Positions 27,018 through 35,683 are shown, counted from the first letter of the stretch. The stretch is DNA of 64,000 bases from Rubellimicrobium roseum (GCF_006152145.1 NZ_VDFV01000001.1:62001-126000), one strand, 5' to 3'. Made by a program: numbers and translations. The notes: generated by a model from the sequence alone, not told the origin.

Positions 27018-27481
27018 CAGCTCGCTCCCCGGCAGGCGGGGCAGAGCCCCTGCGCCTCGACCACCGTCCGCTCGATGGCGAAGCCCTCGGCCTCGGCCTC
27101 GGGGGCCAGCGGCACGGCGATGGCCTCCTCGGCCACGCGGCGGCAGGACCGGCACACGAGGAACGACGGCGCATGCTCCGCGCCCGGCCGCGCGCAGGCG
27201 ACATAGGCCGACAGCGCCTCGATCCGGTGCGCGAAGCCGTGCTCCACAAGGAAGTTCAGCGCCCGGTAGGCCACTGGCGGCTTCGACCCGAACCCCTCCG
27301 CCTCCAGCCGCGCCAGCACGTCGTAGGCCCCCAGCGCCGCATGGGATTCGAGCAGGATCTCCAGCGTCCGCCGCCGGAGCGGCGTGAGCGAGAGCCCCCG
27401 CCCCGCGCAGGCGTCCTCGGCCGCGCGCAGCGCGGCGCTGATGCAGGTCCCGTGATCGTGTCGCTCGAAGGCCTGGGGCAT
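27017..27481 (-). CDS. zur: Zinc uptake regulator Zur (Fur family)
   Basis: The 154-aa Fur-family repressor has the winged-helix segment LTPLRRRTLEILLESHAALGAYDVL and AYRALNFLVEHGFAHRIEAL. The structural zinc site is formed by paired cysteines VCRSCRR and LCPACRG. With Zn2+ bound it should repress znuA and its own operon. It is the first gene of zur-znuC-znuB. Three palindromes in the 139-bp divergent gap upstream are the likely operators. Confidence 0.93.
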   Translation of the reverse strand: MPQAFERHDHGTCISAALRAAEDACAGRGLSLTPLRRRTLEILLESHAALGAYDVLARLEAEGFGSKPPVAYRALNFLVEHGFAHRIEALSAYVACARPGAEHAPSFLVCRSCRRVAEEAIAVPLAPEAEAEGFAIERTVVEAQGLCPACRGAS

Positions 27482-27492
27482 GGGTCCCCTCC

Positions 27493-27505
27493 GTTACAAG
27501 GTAAC
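27493..27505. promoter_or_regulatory. Zur-type palindrome 1
   Basis: GTTACAAGGTAAC is an imperfect palindrome 12 bp upstream of the zur start. It shares the GTTA-N5-TAAC arms with the other two sites in this gap. Confidence 0.7.
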
Positions 27506-27542
27506 GCGGCCTAGCACCGGCAAGGTCCGCCCCGCAAGGGCT

Positions 27543-27557
27543 CGTTACAACATAACG
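27543..27557. promoter_or_regulatory. Zur-type palindrome 2
   Basis: CGTTACAACATAACG has GTTA/TAAC arms plus flanking C/G symmetry, and sits in the middle of the zur-znuA divergent gap. Confidence 0.75.
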
Positions 27558-27566
27558 ATCCCTCTT

Positions 27567-27579
27567 GTTATAGTATAAC
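27567..27579. promoter_or_regulatory. Zur-type palindrome 3 (best match)
   Basis: GTTATAGTATAAC is closest to the recalled alphaproteobacterial Zur box core GTTATANTATAAC. It lies 41 bp before znuA and 10 bp from palindrome 2, so cooperative binding of two dimers is plausible. Confidence 0.85.
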
Positions 27580-27620
27580 GTCCGCGCTAGGACCCGACCC
27601 AACCTTCGGAAGGAGCCTGC

Positions 27621-28529
27621 ATGACCCGCCTCACCGCCGCCCTTGTCCTTCTCGCCGCCCCGGCCTCGGCCGAGGTGCCGTCGGTGCTGGCCGACACCGC
27701 GCCGCTCCACAGCCTCGTCAGCATGGTCATGGGCGATCTCGGGCCGCCCACCCTGATCGTGCCCCCCGGCACCTCGCCCCACGACGCGAGCCTGTCGCCC
27801 TCCGAGGCGCGGGCGCTGACCGAGGCCGACCTGATCCTCTGGACCGGCGACGCGCTCCTGCCCTGGCTCGGGGATTCGATCGACTCGCTCGCTCCGCAGG
27901 CGACGGTGGTGAGCCTGCTGGAAAGCGAGGGCTGGGAGCCCCTGCTCCTCGACGCCGGGGCGCACCACGACCACGCCGACGAACACGATCACGCCCACGA
28001 GCACGCCGCGGAGGGCATCGACCCCCATGCCTGGCTCGACCCGGCCGTGGCCGCCGCCTGGACCGGCACCATCGCCGAGGCGCTGGCCGGACAGGACCCG
28101 GAGAACGCCGCGACCTACCGCGCCAACGCCGAGGCCGCCGCCCAAAGGCTCGACGCCTTGCGCGCCGACCTCTCGACGCGGTTCGCGCCACACGCCGGCA
28201 CCTCGGTCGCGGTCGGCCACGACGCCTACCGCTATCTGGAGCGCGCGCTGGGCCTGGGCCCCAGCCGCGCGATCTCGGCCGCCGACGGCGCCGCCGCTGC
28301 GCCCTCGGCCGTGACGGCGCTGCGCGACGCGGTCCTCGCGGGCGAGCTGCGCTGCCTGCTCGTGGACGCCGAGACCGACCCCGCCTGGGCCGGCACCCTG
28401 GGCGAAGGCGCCGACCTGCGCACCGCCTCCGTCGATCCGGACGGCGTCAACCTGGAGCCCGGCCCCGACCTCTACCCGGCGCTGATGGACGGCCTCTCGC
28501 GCGAGATCGAGGCCTGCCTCGCCCCATGA
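27621..28529 (+). CDS. znuA: Periplasmic zinc-binding protein ZnuA
   Basis: The 302-aa cluster A-I binding protein has a signal peptide (MTRLTAALVLLAAPASA) and the first zinc His in APLHSLVSMVMG. The charged His-rich loop (HHDHADEHDHAHEH, about 114-127) and the third ligand segment GIDPHAWLDP follow. It captures Zn2+ for ZnuBC. AAGGAG precedes the ATG. The gene is divergent from zur and ends in a strong terminator. Confidence 0.95.
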   Translation: MTRLTAALVLLAAPASAEVPSVLADTAPLHSLVSMVMGDLGPPTLIVPPGTSPHDASLSPSEARALTEADLILWTGDALLPWLGDSIDSLAPQATVVSLLESEGWEPLLLDAGAHHDHADEHDHAHEHAAEGIDPHAWLDPAVAAAWTGTIAEALAGQDPENAATYRANAEAAAQRLDALRADLSTRFAPHAGTSVAVGHDAYRYLERALGLGPSRAISAADGAAAAPSAVTALRDAVLAGELRCLLVDAETDPAWAGTLGEGADLRTASVDPDGVNLEPGPDLYPALMDGLSREIEACLAP

Positions 28530-28534
28530 GGAAA

Positions 28535-28562
28535 CGCCGGACCGTTGGGAAACGGTCCGGCG
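28535..28562 (+). terminator. Terminator of znuA
   Basis: A perfect 12-bp stem CGCCGGACCGTT / AACGGTCCGGCG with a 4-nt loop begins 5 bp after the znuA stop. No U-run follows, so termination may be partial. Confidence 0.7.
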
Positions 28563-28634
28563 TCCATGGCCGGGCGAGGGTCAGGTCCCGGCCGGCGGCC
28601 CGCCCCGCGGGGACGGGAACGGGCCGGCCTCCCG

Positions 28635-29195
28635 TCAGTTCTGCGCGTCGGCGGCGGGCAGGATCACGTCGTCGATGACATGGATGACGCCGTTCGACTG
28701 GTCCACGTCCGCGATGGTGACGGTGGACATCCGGCCCTGCTCGTCCGTCAGCATCACCATCCCGTCCTGCACGCTGGCCGTGATCGTGCAGCCGCCCACC
28801 GTCTCGATGGCGTGGCTGCCGCCGTCGGCCTCGATCATCGCCACGAGGTCGGTCGAGAAGACCTCGCCCGCCACGACGTGGCAGGTCAGGATCTGGGTCA
28901 GGCGGTCCTTGTTCTGCGGCTCGACCAGCGACTCGACGGTGCCGGCGGGCAGCGCGGCAAAGGCGTCGTTGGTCGGCGCGAAGACCGTGAAGGGCCCTTC
29001 GCCCGACAGCGTCTCCACGAGTTCCGCGGCCTGCACGGCGGCGACCAGCGTGGTGTGGTCGGCCGAGTTCACGGCGTTCTCGACGATGTTGTTCGTCGCG
29101 GGCATCTCGGCGCCCCCGACCATCGGGTTGGCCATCTGGGCGGCGGCGGCACCCGCGACAAGGGAAAGGGCGGTGGCGGCGAACAGCGTCTTCAT
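28635..29195 (-). CDS. Secreted fasciclin (FAS1) domain protein
   Basis: The 186-aa protein has a Sec signal peptide (MKTLFAATALSLVAGAAAA) and one FAS1 domain. The H1 motif is FTVFAPTNDAFAALPAGTVE and the H2 motif is VIHVIDDVILP near the C-terminus. FAS1 proteins are adhesion or matrix modules exported to the periplasm or outside. The start is chosen by the signal peptide. The 144-bp gap to the next gene upstream holds no recognisable element. Confidence 0.92.
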   Translation of the reverse strand: MKTLFAATALSLVAGAAAAQMANPMVGGAEMPATNNIVENAVNSADHTTLVAAVQAAELVETLSGEGPFTVFAPTNDAFAALPAGTVESLVEPQNKDRLTQILTCHVVAGEVFSTDLVAMIEADGGSHAIETVGGCTITASVQDGMVMLTDEQGRMSTVTIADVDQSNGVIHVIDDVILPAADAQN

Positions 29196-29339
29196 GTGTC
29201 GTCTCCGTGGCATTGGTTCGGGTCCGGGCATCGTGCCGGGGACGCCCAAAGCCACGAAGGCCGGCAGCCGGAAGTTTCAGCGGGCACCGGATTTTTCCGC
29301 ATCACGAGGTCGTGATCTCAGCACCCGCCCAATGGCGCG

Positions 29340-30911
29340 TCAGAAGTCCGTTGGCGCCCCCCCTTCGCGCTTCCTCCGCGCCACGAAGTCTGCCAGCGCC
29401 TCGCGCGCGCCCGCGTCCATGGGGGGCTCCTCGAAGCTCCCCACGATCTCCTTGAACAGGCGGTGCGCCCGCTCCTGCGTCCAGACCCCGCCCGCGATCT
29501 CCCAGGCCTCGTAGTTGCGCCAGTCGGACACGATGGGCTGGTAGAAGGCCGTGGCGTAGCGGTCCTGCGTGTGGGGGATGCCGAAGTAGTGCCCGCCCGC
29601 GCCCACCTCGCGGATCGCCTCCAGCGCGATGCTGTCGGGCCCCGTGTCCCAGACGGCGGGCTCCATGTAGCGCTGGATCATCTGCAGCACCTCGCAGTCC
29701 ATGACGAACTTCTCGGGGCTGGCGATCAGCCCACCCTCCAGCCAGCCCGCCGCGTGGTAGACCATGTTCGTGCCCGACTGCACCGCCGACCACAGGCTGT
29801 TCGAAGTTTCCCACATCGCCTGCCCATCCGGCACGTTCGCCGCGCAGACCCCCGAGGCGCGCATCGGCAGCCCGTAGAACCGCGCCATCTGCCCCGTCAT
29901 CTGCGTGGCGCGCATGTATTCCGGCGTGCCGAAGGCCGGCGCCCCCGACTTCATGTCCACGTTGCTGGTGAAGGTCCCGATCACGCAGGGGCAGCCGGGC
30001 GCGACCCACTGGAACAGCGCGATGGCCGACAGCGCCTCGGCGATGGACAGCGCCACGGCCCCCGCCATCGTCACCGGCGCCATCGCCCCCGCGAGCGTGA
30101 AGGGCGTGACCACCACCGCCTGCCCGCGCCGGATCATCCGCAGGCAGCCGTCGATCATCGGCTGGTCGTGCTTGAGCGGCGAGGTCGAGTTGATGTTGGT
30201 GTACATCCGGGGCGTGGCGCGGAACTCCTCCTCGCTCAGGTTTCCCGCGATCCGCACCATCTCCATCGCGTCCTCGATGCGCTCCTTGCCCAAGGCATAG
30301 GCGTGCGCGACCTTGTCGGTGATCATGAGCTTGTCGAACAGCACGTCGAGGTGCCGCACGCTCGCGTGGATGTCCACGGGCTCGACCGGATAGCCGCCCG
30401 CGAAGTGGATGCAGTTGAAGTGCTGCGTGAGCCGGAACAGGTTCGCGCAATGCGCCCGCGTGCCGGGCACCTTCCGCCCGGTCTCCATGTCCCAGTAGTT
30501 GGGCGGCGAACTCACGTTCCCGAACAGGATCGCCTTGCCGCCGATGGGCAGGGTCCGGTCGGGGTTGCGCGGGGTGATGGTGAACTCATGGGGCGCGCGG
30601 CGCACCATCTCCATCACCCAGTCGCGGCCCATGCGGACGTTGGTGCCCTCGACCCGGCAGCCCGCCTCGCGGAAGAGCCCCAGCGCCTCCTCGTTGAGGA
30701 ACTCGATCCCGATCTCCTCCAGGATGCGCATGGCCCCGTCGTGGATCGCCTCCACGCCCTCGGGCGGCAGGGGTTCGGTGGGCCGGTCGTGGTTGAGGGG
30801 GATGCGCCAGGGCATCTGCTCCATCACGGCCGTCCCGCGCCGGGCCGCATTGCCCGCCCGCCCGCCGGACCGTTTCCGCCGCGCGCCCGCCTCGGCCAGA
30901 TCGTTTGCCAT
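29340..30911 (-). CDS. Trimethylamine methyltransferase (MttB) superfamily protein, non-pyrrolysine
   Basis: This 523-aa TIM-barrel protein belongs to the MttB superfamily (PF06253), seen in NINSTSPLKHDQPMIDGCLR, the segment VTPFTLAGAMAPVTMAGAVALS, PGCPCVIGTFTSNVDMKSGAPAFGTPE and the end ERAHRLFKEIV. No in-frame amber codon occurs, so the pyrrolysine of methanogen MttB is absent. Non-Pyl members such as MtgB demethylate glycine betaine or other quaternary amines. No corrinoid protein or reactivase gene is nearby, so the methyl acceptor is unclear. The N-terminus is basic (RRKRSGGRAGNAARRG). The start has GAGGGGAGGGG. Confidence 0.85.
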   Translation of the reverse strand: MANDLAEAGARRKRSGGRAGNAARRGTAVMEQMPWRIPLNHDRPTEPLPPEGVEAIHDGAMRILEEIGIEFLNEEALGLFREAGCRVEGTNVRMGRDWVMEMVRRAPHEFTITPRNPDRTLPIGGKAILFGNVSSPPNYWDMETGRKVPGTRAHCANLFRLTQHFNCIHFAGGYPVEPVDIHASVRHLDVLFDKLMITDKVAHAYALGKERIEDAMEMVRIAGNLSEEEFRATPRMYTNINSTSPLKHDQPMIDGCLRMIRRGQAVVVTPFTLAGAMAPVTMAGAVALSIAEALSAIALFQWVAPGCPCVIGTFTSNVDMKSGAPAFGTPEYMRATQMTGQMARFYGLPMRASGVCAANVPDGQAMWETSNSLWSAVQSGTNMVYHAAGWLEGGLIASPEKFVMDCEVLQMIQRYMEPAVWDTGPDSIALEAIREVGAGGHYFGIPHTQDRYATAFYQPIVSDWRNYEAWEIAGGVWTQERAHRLFKEIVGSFEEPPMDAGAREALADFVARRKREGGAPTDF

Positions 30912-31039
30912 GGACCCCTCCCCTCGTCGCCTCACGGGGCCAGCCTGCCGCGCCCGACGCCCCCGGTCGGACCCCGCGGCGACAGGAAAGGTCGCTTTCG
31001 GGCCATGCAACGGCCGCAGCCACCGGCGAGCCTCGGGCC

Positions 31040-31540
31040 ATGACCGACGCCCCCGACCGCCCCTGGCTCCTGACCCGCGAGGCCCCCGAACCCCTGCCGC
31101 GCGTCCTCATGGGCCTGTTCGGCCTTCCGCCGCTCTGGGGCGCGTGGGATCTCGTGGTCCGCCCCTGGCCGGCCGCCCTGACGGCCGCAGGCCTTCCCGC
31201 TCTTCTCATGGGGCTCGTGGCCCTGGGCCTCGGGACGGCGCTCCTCGGCGCGGCCCTCCTCGCACCCGAGCGCGAGGTCCATGTCGACCCCCTCCGGCGC
31301 GAGATCCGCGATAGCGGCCGGGTGCGCGGGCTGGGCTCCCTCGACCGCCGCACGCCCTTCGACGCCGTCGAGGAGGTCGCCGTCCTCCGCGACAGGGCCA
31401 CCGACGGCCCCGACCGGCTCCAGCTCGTCCTGCGGCTCCGGGGGCGGCGGCGGCCTCTCGTCCTGATGTCCCGCCCGATCGAGGCGCGGGCCGAGATCGA
31501 AGCGCTCGCCGCGCGCCTCCGCGCGGCCCTTCAGCCCTGA
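31040..31540 (+). CDS. Two-pass membrane protein with PH-like C-terminus, function unknown
   Basis: The 166-aa product starts at MTDAPDRPW. It has two hydrophobic segments (about 23-42 and 50-73), then a basic soluble part with alternating strands (REVHVDPLRREIRD; VEEVAVLRD; LQLVLRLRGRRRPLVLMSRP) and a final helix. That pattern resembles bacterial PH-like/DUF proteins but I cannot assign a family. Its 3' end overlaps the convergent HAD gene by 10 bp. Confidence 0.6.
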   Translation: MTDAPDRPWLLTREAPEPLPRVLMGLFGLPPLWGAWDLVVRPWPAALTAAGLPALLMGLVALGLGTALLGAALLAPEREVHVDPLRREIRDSGRVRGLGSLDRRTPFDAVEEVAVLRDRATDGPDRLQLVLRLRGRRRPLVLMSRPIEARAEIEALAARLRAALQP

Positions 31541-32253
31541 GCCGCCACCCAGTCCGGCAGGTCGGCCAGGCTCTCCAGCACCACGTCGGCCGCGGGCGCC
31601 AGCTCGGCGCGATCCGCCACACCGGTCAGCACGGCCACGGCCCGCATCCCCGCCACCCGCGCGGCATGAAGGTCGTGCAGGCTGTCCCCCACCATGGCGC
31701 AGTCCGCGGGATCGAGCCCCTGGGCCTCGGCAAAGGCCAGGAGCTGCCCGGCCTCCGGTTTGCCGCCCCAGCCGCTGTCATAGCCCGCGACAAAGGGGAA
31801 CAGGTCGTCCACCCCCGCCTCGCGCAGGTGGACGCGCGCCGGCGCCTCGGTGTCGTTGGTGGCGATCCCCAAGGCGACGCCCTGCCCCGCAAGCCGCTCC
31901 AGCGCGGGGCGCAGCCCCGGCACCGCGACCTGCGGCGCCCCGGCCGCGCGGGCGTTCATCCGGTCGATCAGGGCCGCCCTGTCGGTGGGCGGAAGGACGG
32001 CCAGCATCGCCTCGGCGACGGTCTCGACGGTCGAGGCGATCACCACGCTGTCGGGCCGGAACCGCCCCGAGTCCAGGTCGTAGCCCAGCGCCTCGGCCAA
32101 CCGCGCGGCGAGCGCCTCGTCGCCCCCCGCCTCGGCCTCGATCATCCCGCGGCTCCAGGCGCCCCAGGTCGCCTGGAAGTCGAAGAGCGTGCCGTCCTTG
32201 TCCAGCACGACACCGCGAATCTGCCGCATTCCGTTCTGCCCCTGTTCGTTCAT
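31531..32253 (-). CDS. HAD-family phosphatase, phosphoglycolate phosphatase-like
   Basis: The 240-aa HAD hydrolase has motif I LDKDGTLFDF (nucleophile Asp and acid Asp), a helical cap, motif II GIATND, motif III Lys in GGKPEAG and motif IV MVGDSLHD. All catalytic residues are present. The family also covers other small phosphoester substrates, so phosphoglycolate is only the best guess. An alternative start eight codons in (MRQIRGVVLD) has an AGGGG at better spacing. Confidence 0.82.
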   Translation of the reverse strand: MNEQGQNGMRQIRGVVLDKDGTLFDFQATWGAWSRGMIEAEAGGDEALAARLAEALGYDLDSGRFRPDSVVIASTVETVAEAMLAVLPPTDRAALIDRMNARAAGAPQVAVPGLRPALERLAGQGVALGIATNDTEAPARVHLREAGVDDLFPFVAGYDSGWGGKPEAGQLLAFAEAQGLDPADCAMVGDSLHDLHAARVAGMRAVAVLTGVADRAELAPAADVVLESLADLPDWVAAQG

Positions 32254-32279
32254 CCCTTGGCCGCGACCTTATACTTTGG

Positions 32280-32558
32280 TTAGGGCCATTCGTCCCGCTG
32301 CTGGCCCGGCAGGCTCATCAGCGCCTTCATCGGCAGGTCGTAGGGCAGGTCGTTGTCGTCGCAGAACCGCCGGATCCAGCGATCCTCCATGCACAGGAAC
32401 TCCAGAATTCCGGCAAGGAAAACAGGATCTTGCGCACGATCCTTGGCGTCGCCCAGGCTCATGCCCGTGGCGCCCGCGAGCTGCGGCAGAAGCTCCTCGT
32501 CGGCGGCGATCCAGGCCAGGGCCTGCAATGCCACGGTCTCGGCACGGTCGGGTGTCAT
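32280..32558 (-). CDS. DUF3572 domain protein
   Basis: A 92-residue acidic helical protein with the DUF3572 pattern AETVALQALAWIAADEELLPQLAGATG at the N-terminus and EFLCMEDRWIRRFCDDNDLPY near the C-terminus. The family is limited to alphaproteobacteria and has no known function. It is divergent from the PleD-like gene, with a TTAAC element in the shared 95-bp gap. The HAD gene follows 26 bp downstream. Confidence 0.82.
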   Translation of the reverse strand: MTPDRAETVALQALAWIAADEELLPQLAGATGMSLGDAKDRAQDPVFLAGILEFLCMEDRWIRRFCDDNDLPYDLPMKALMSLPGQQRDEWP

Positions 32559-32588
32559 CGGGGATGCTGTCCGCTTGGAAAGGGTTTG

Positions 32589-32593
32589 TTAAC
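32589..32593. promoter_or_regulatory. TTAAC element between DUF3572 and the PleD-like gene
   Basis: GTTAACG lies 60 bp before the diguanylate cyclase start and 30 bp before the DUF3572 start. It fits a CtrA half-site but is short. There is no GANTC site in this gap. Confidence 0.3.
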
Positions 32594-32653
32594 GATTGTA
32601 GGAGACATTGGCCAAAAGAGGGGCAGGCGGCGGCCAGAGTCTGAAGAGGGATC

Positions 32654-34120
32654 ATGGGTGGCCACGTCTTGATTGTCGATAGGGACGCTGCGCGGCGGGC
32701 GGGGCTTGCGGCCGACCTCGCCGCGGCGGGGTTCCGCACTGCCGAATGCGACTCGCCGCAGCGCATCGCCGGGGAACTGGCGGCGCGGCGCTTCGACCTC
32801 GTCCTGCTCGACCTGGACGGGGACACGGCCCCGGCGCTCGACGCGCTGGGCGCGCGTAATCCGCGCTCCGGACCGCCGCGGCCCGTGCTGGCGCTCCTGG
32901 CGCCGGACCGGCCCGACCTCCGGCTCGCCGCGCTCCGCGCCGGGGCCCAGGGCGTCGCCTCCCGCGGGATGGCGCCCCGCTTCCTCCAGGCCCAGGTCCG
33001 CAGCCTCCTGCGCGCCGTCGAGGCCGCCGACCTCGCCGCACGCGCCGAGGGCGACCCCACCCTCCCCGGCCTGTCGGAACCCGCCCAGGCCTGGGCCGGC
33101 GCCGCGACGCTCGACCCGCCGCACGCCCCCGCGGGCGTCGCGGTCCTGCGCGACCCGGGCCGCGCGCCCTCGCCCGCCCTGGCCGCGCTGCCGGGCCGGC
33201 TCAGCCCCTGCGCCACCGTCGCCCCGCTCGACCCCCAAGCCGAGGCCGCGCCCGACCTCGTGATCCTTGATGGCACGGCGGTCCGGGGCGACCTCGCCGA
33301 AGGCGCGGCCCTGCTCGCGCGTCTGGCCGAACTGCGCGGCCACGACCTCACGCGCGAGGCGGCGACGCTCGTCCTCCTGCCCGCCTGCGCGACCGAGACG
33401 GCGGCCCTCGCGCTCGACCTGGGCGCGGGCGACGTGGTGACCGGGCCCGTCTCGCCCGAGGAGCTGGCCCTCCGCGCCGGGATCCTCCTGGCCCGCAAGG
33501 CGCGCGCCGAACGGCTGCGCGTCCAGGTCCGCTCGCGGCTGCTGGCGGCGGTCACGGACCCGCTCACCGGGCTCGCCAACCTCCACCACGCCAACCCCGC
33601 GCTCCGCCAACTGGCCGAGGAGGCGCAGGCCGCGGGCACGGGCCTCGCGGTGCTGATGCTGGACATCGACCATTTCAAGTCGATCAACGACCGCCTGGGC
33701 CATGCGGCGGGCGATCAGGTGCTCGTGCAGGTGGCGCGCCAGCTCCGGGCCGGCCTGCGGCCCGGCGACCTGCTCGCCCGCGTCGGGGGCGAGGAGTTCC
33801 GCGCCGTCCTGCCCGGCGCCACGCCCGCCCAGGCGCGGCAGGTGGCCGAGCGTCTGCGCCGTGACGTCGCGTCCCGGCCCTGCCGGATCGACGACCGCCG
33901 CAGCCCGCCGCGCCAAGCGGCCTTCGCCGGCCCCGCCTGCGTGGTCGAACGGGCCAAGGACGCCATGCTCGTGCGCGTCACCGTCTCCATCGGCGTCGCC
34001 GCCGCGACGGCCGCAGAGTTCACGGCGGGGCTTGGGCCCTTCGACCTCGTGGACCGCGCGGACGAGGCGCTCTACGCGGCCAAGGCCGCCGGCCGCGACC
34101 GGGTGGCGATGGCCGGCTGA
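32654..34120 (+). CDS. PleD-like response regulator diguanylate cyclase
   Basis: The 488-aa protein has two REC-like domains and a C-terminal GGDEF domain. REC1 keeps VLIVDRD and the acceptor-type DLVLLDLDGD, but the usual C-terminal Lys is replaced (VASRGMAP). REC2 keeps LVILDG but likewise lacks Lys (DVVTGPVSPEEL). The GGDEF domain has DPLTGLAN, DIDHFKSIND, the active site RVGGEEF and, five residues before it, RPGD, a product-inhibition I-site. Cyclic-di-GMP synthesis with feedback control is expected. In Caulobacter PleD the order REC-REC-GGDEF is the same. Confidence 0.9.
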   Translation: MGGHVLIVDRDAARRAGLAADLAAAGFRTAECDSPQRIAGELAARRFDLVLLDLDGDTAPALDALGARNPRSGPPRPVLALLAPDRPDLRLAALRAGAQGVASRGMAPRFLQAQVRSLLRAVEAADLAARAEGDPTLPGLSEPAQAWAGAATLDPPHAPAGVAVLRDPGRAPSPALAALPGRLSPCATVAPLDPQAEAAPDLVILDGTAVRGDLAEGAALLARLAELRGHDLTREAATLVLLPACATETAALALDLGAGDVVTGPVSPEELALRAGILLARKARAERLRVQVRSRLLAAVTDPLTGLANLHHANPALRQLAEEAQAAGTGLAVLMLDIDHFKSINDRLGHAAGDQVLVQVARQLRAGLRPGDLLARVGGEEFRAVLPGATPAQARQVAERLRRDVASRPCRIDDRRSPPRQAAFAGPACVVERAKDAMLVRVTVSIGVAAATAAEFTAGLGPFDLVDRADEALYAAKAAGRDRVAMAG

Positions 34121-34183
34121 GGGACCCAAGCGGGCCGCTCGCGCGTTGAAAGGGCGAGCCCTTGCCCCGAGCCGCCACCCGCC

Positions 34184-34834
34184 ATGGACCGTCCGACCTT
34201 CTCCTACCCCGCCTATGCCCGCTCCGAGCGGATCGCCGACGGCGTGATCCACGCCCTGGGCGTGGCCTTCGCGCTGACGGGGGCGACGATGCTGACGATG
34301 CAGGCCGCCTCCCATGCCGACGGCGCGCGGGCCGTCGCGGTGGCGGTCTACGGGGCGGCGCTGGCCGGCACCTTCGTGGCCTCGGCCTTCTACCACATGA
34401 CTCCCTGGGAAGGGCTGCGCCCCACGCTGCGCCGGATCGACCACGCGGCGATCTACCTCAAGATCGCGGGGACCTTCACGCCGCTCGCGGTGCTGGAAGG
34501 CAGCGCCTTCTCCTGGGCGGTGCTCGGGCTCGTCTGGGCCCTGGCGCTCCTGGGCGCCTTCGCCAAGCTCCTGTTCTGGCGCGAGCCCGGCCGCTGGGGC
34601 TTCGCGCTCTACCTCGCGCTGGGCTGGCTCGGGGTGCTGCTCCTGTGGCCGCTCGCCGCCACGCTGCCGCCGCCCGCGCTCCTGCTCACGGCGGCGGGGG
34701 GACTCCTCTACACCTTCGGCGTGATCTTCTTCGCCTGGGACTCGCTCAAGTTCTCCAACGCCATCTGGCACGCCTTCGTGCTCCTGGCCTCGGGCTGCTT
34801 CTTCGCCGCCATCGCGATGGGGACCTTCGTCTAG
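34184..34834 (+). CDS. Hemolysin III / PAQR family membrane protein
   Basis: The 216-aa protein has seven hydrophobic segments with the family residues ADGVIHALGVAFALTG, SAFYHMTPW, IDHAAIYLKIAGTFTP and NAIWHAFVLLASGCFF. The conserved Ser, Asp and three His residues form a zinc site in the PAQR fold. Bacterial members are linked to membrane lipid homeostasis; haemolysis is not expected from the name. The 3' end overlaps the M48 gene by 4 bp, facing it. Confidence 0.9.
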   Translation: MDRPTFSYPAYARSERIADGVIHALGVAFALTGATMLTMQAASHADGARAVAVAVYGAALAGTFVASAFYHMTPWEGLRPTLRRIDHAAIYLKIAGTFTPLAVLEGSAFSWAVLGLVWALALLGAFAKLLFWREPGRWGFALYLALGWLGVLLLWPLAATLPPPALLLTAAGGLLYTFGVIFFAWDSLKFSNAIWHAFVLLASGCFFAAIAMGTFV

Positions 34835-35541
34835 AGCCCCAGCGCCGCCGCCTCGGCCTGGATCACCGCCATGCGCTCGCCGTTCGAGGGGTGGGTCCCC
34901 AGGAAGCGGTTCCCCGGATCGGGCAGCCGCAGGAAGAACAGCGCGCCCCGCAGCGGGTCGAAGCCCGCCTGCGCCGTGACGCGGGTGCCCAGCCGGTCGG
35001 CCTCCAGCTCGAACTCCTTGGAATAGCTCCGCGCCGCGACCTGCGCCCCGACGAGCTGCGCCTGCCGGATCGACTCGGCCGTGGCCCCCGCCTGCCGGCT
35101 GGCGAGCTGCCCGAAGACCGCCGCCCCCACGCTCGCGTAGCGGTCCTGCCGCGCCAGATGCCCCGCAATGTGGTGCGAGGCCTCGTGCGCCATCACCAGC
35201 GCCAGCTCGTCGGCGTTCCGCACCTGCGCGATCAGCGCCACCGTGAAGGCCAGCACCGGCCGCCCCTGCGGGTCGAGCGTCTGGAAGGCGTTGGGCGGCA
35301 TCCCCGGCCGGTCGTCCACGAGGATCAGGAAGTCGCAGTTGGCCGACCGGTTGCGCCGGGCGCATTCGGCCTCGGCCACCGGCTCCACCCGGTCCACCAC
35401 CTCCAGGAAGGCCCGCGCCTGCCCCTGCCCGTCCGCCACGACGGCCGGATCGGGCCGGACGGGCACGGGACGTCCCCCGGGGACGCCGCAGGCGGCAAGG
35501 AGAAGGCAGGCCGCGAGGACGGCGAGGGGGCGCAGGCGCAT
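34831..35541 (-). CDS. M48-family metalloprotease, lipoprotein
   Basis: The 236-aa protein has a lipoprotein signal (MRLRPLAVLAACLLLAACG, lipobox LAAC, acylated Cys 18) and the zinc motif HEASHH (HExxH, about 119-124). The third ligand lies in the ELEADRLG block. It ends with GTHPSNGERMAVI. This is the LoiP/YcaL/BepA-like group that degrades misassembled envelope proteins in the periplasm. There is no TPR domain as in BepA, so a LoiP-like role is more likely. Confidence 0.9.
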   Translation of the reverse strand: MRLRPLAVLAACLLLAACGVPGGRPVPVRPDPAVVADGQGQARAFLEVVDRVEPVAEAECARRNRSANCDFLILVDDRPGMPPNAFQTLDPQGRPVLAFTVALIAQVRNADELALVMAHEASHHIAGHLARQDRYASVGAAVFGQLASRQAGATAESIRQAQLVGAQVAARSYSKEFELEADRLGTRVTAQAGFDPLRGALFFLRLPDPGNRFLGTHPSNGERMAVIQAEAAALGL

Positions 35542-35683
35542 CGGGTCGGCTCGGGACAGGGACGGACGTGGCCCAGCCTACGCGGCCCGGCCGGGGCGGG
35601 CCAGCGACCAAAGGACGGCGATCACGGGATCGGCATCCCACGGCCCGGTTGCCGCCGCCGGGCCTCCGGCCTACCCTCCCGCC

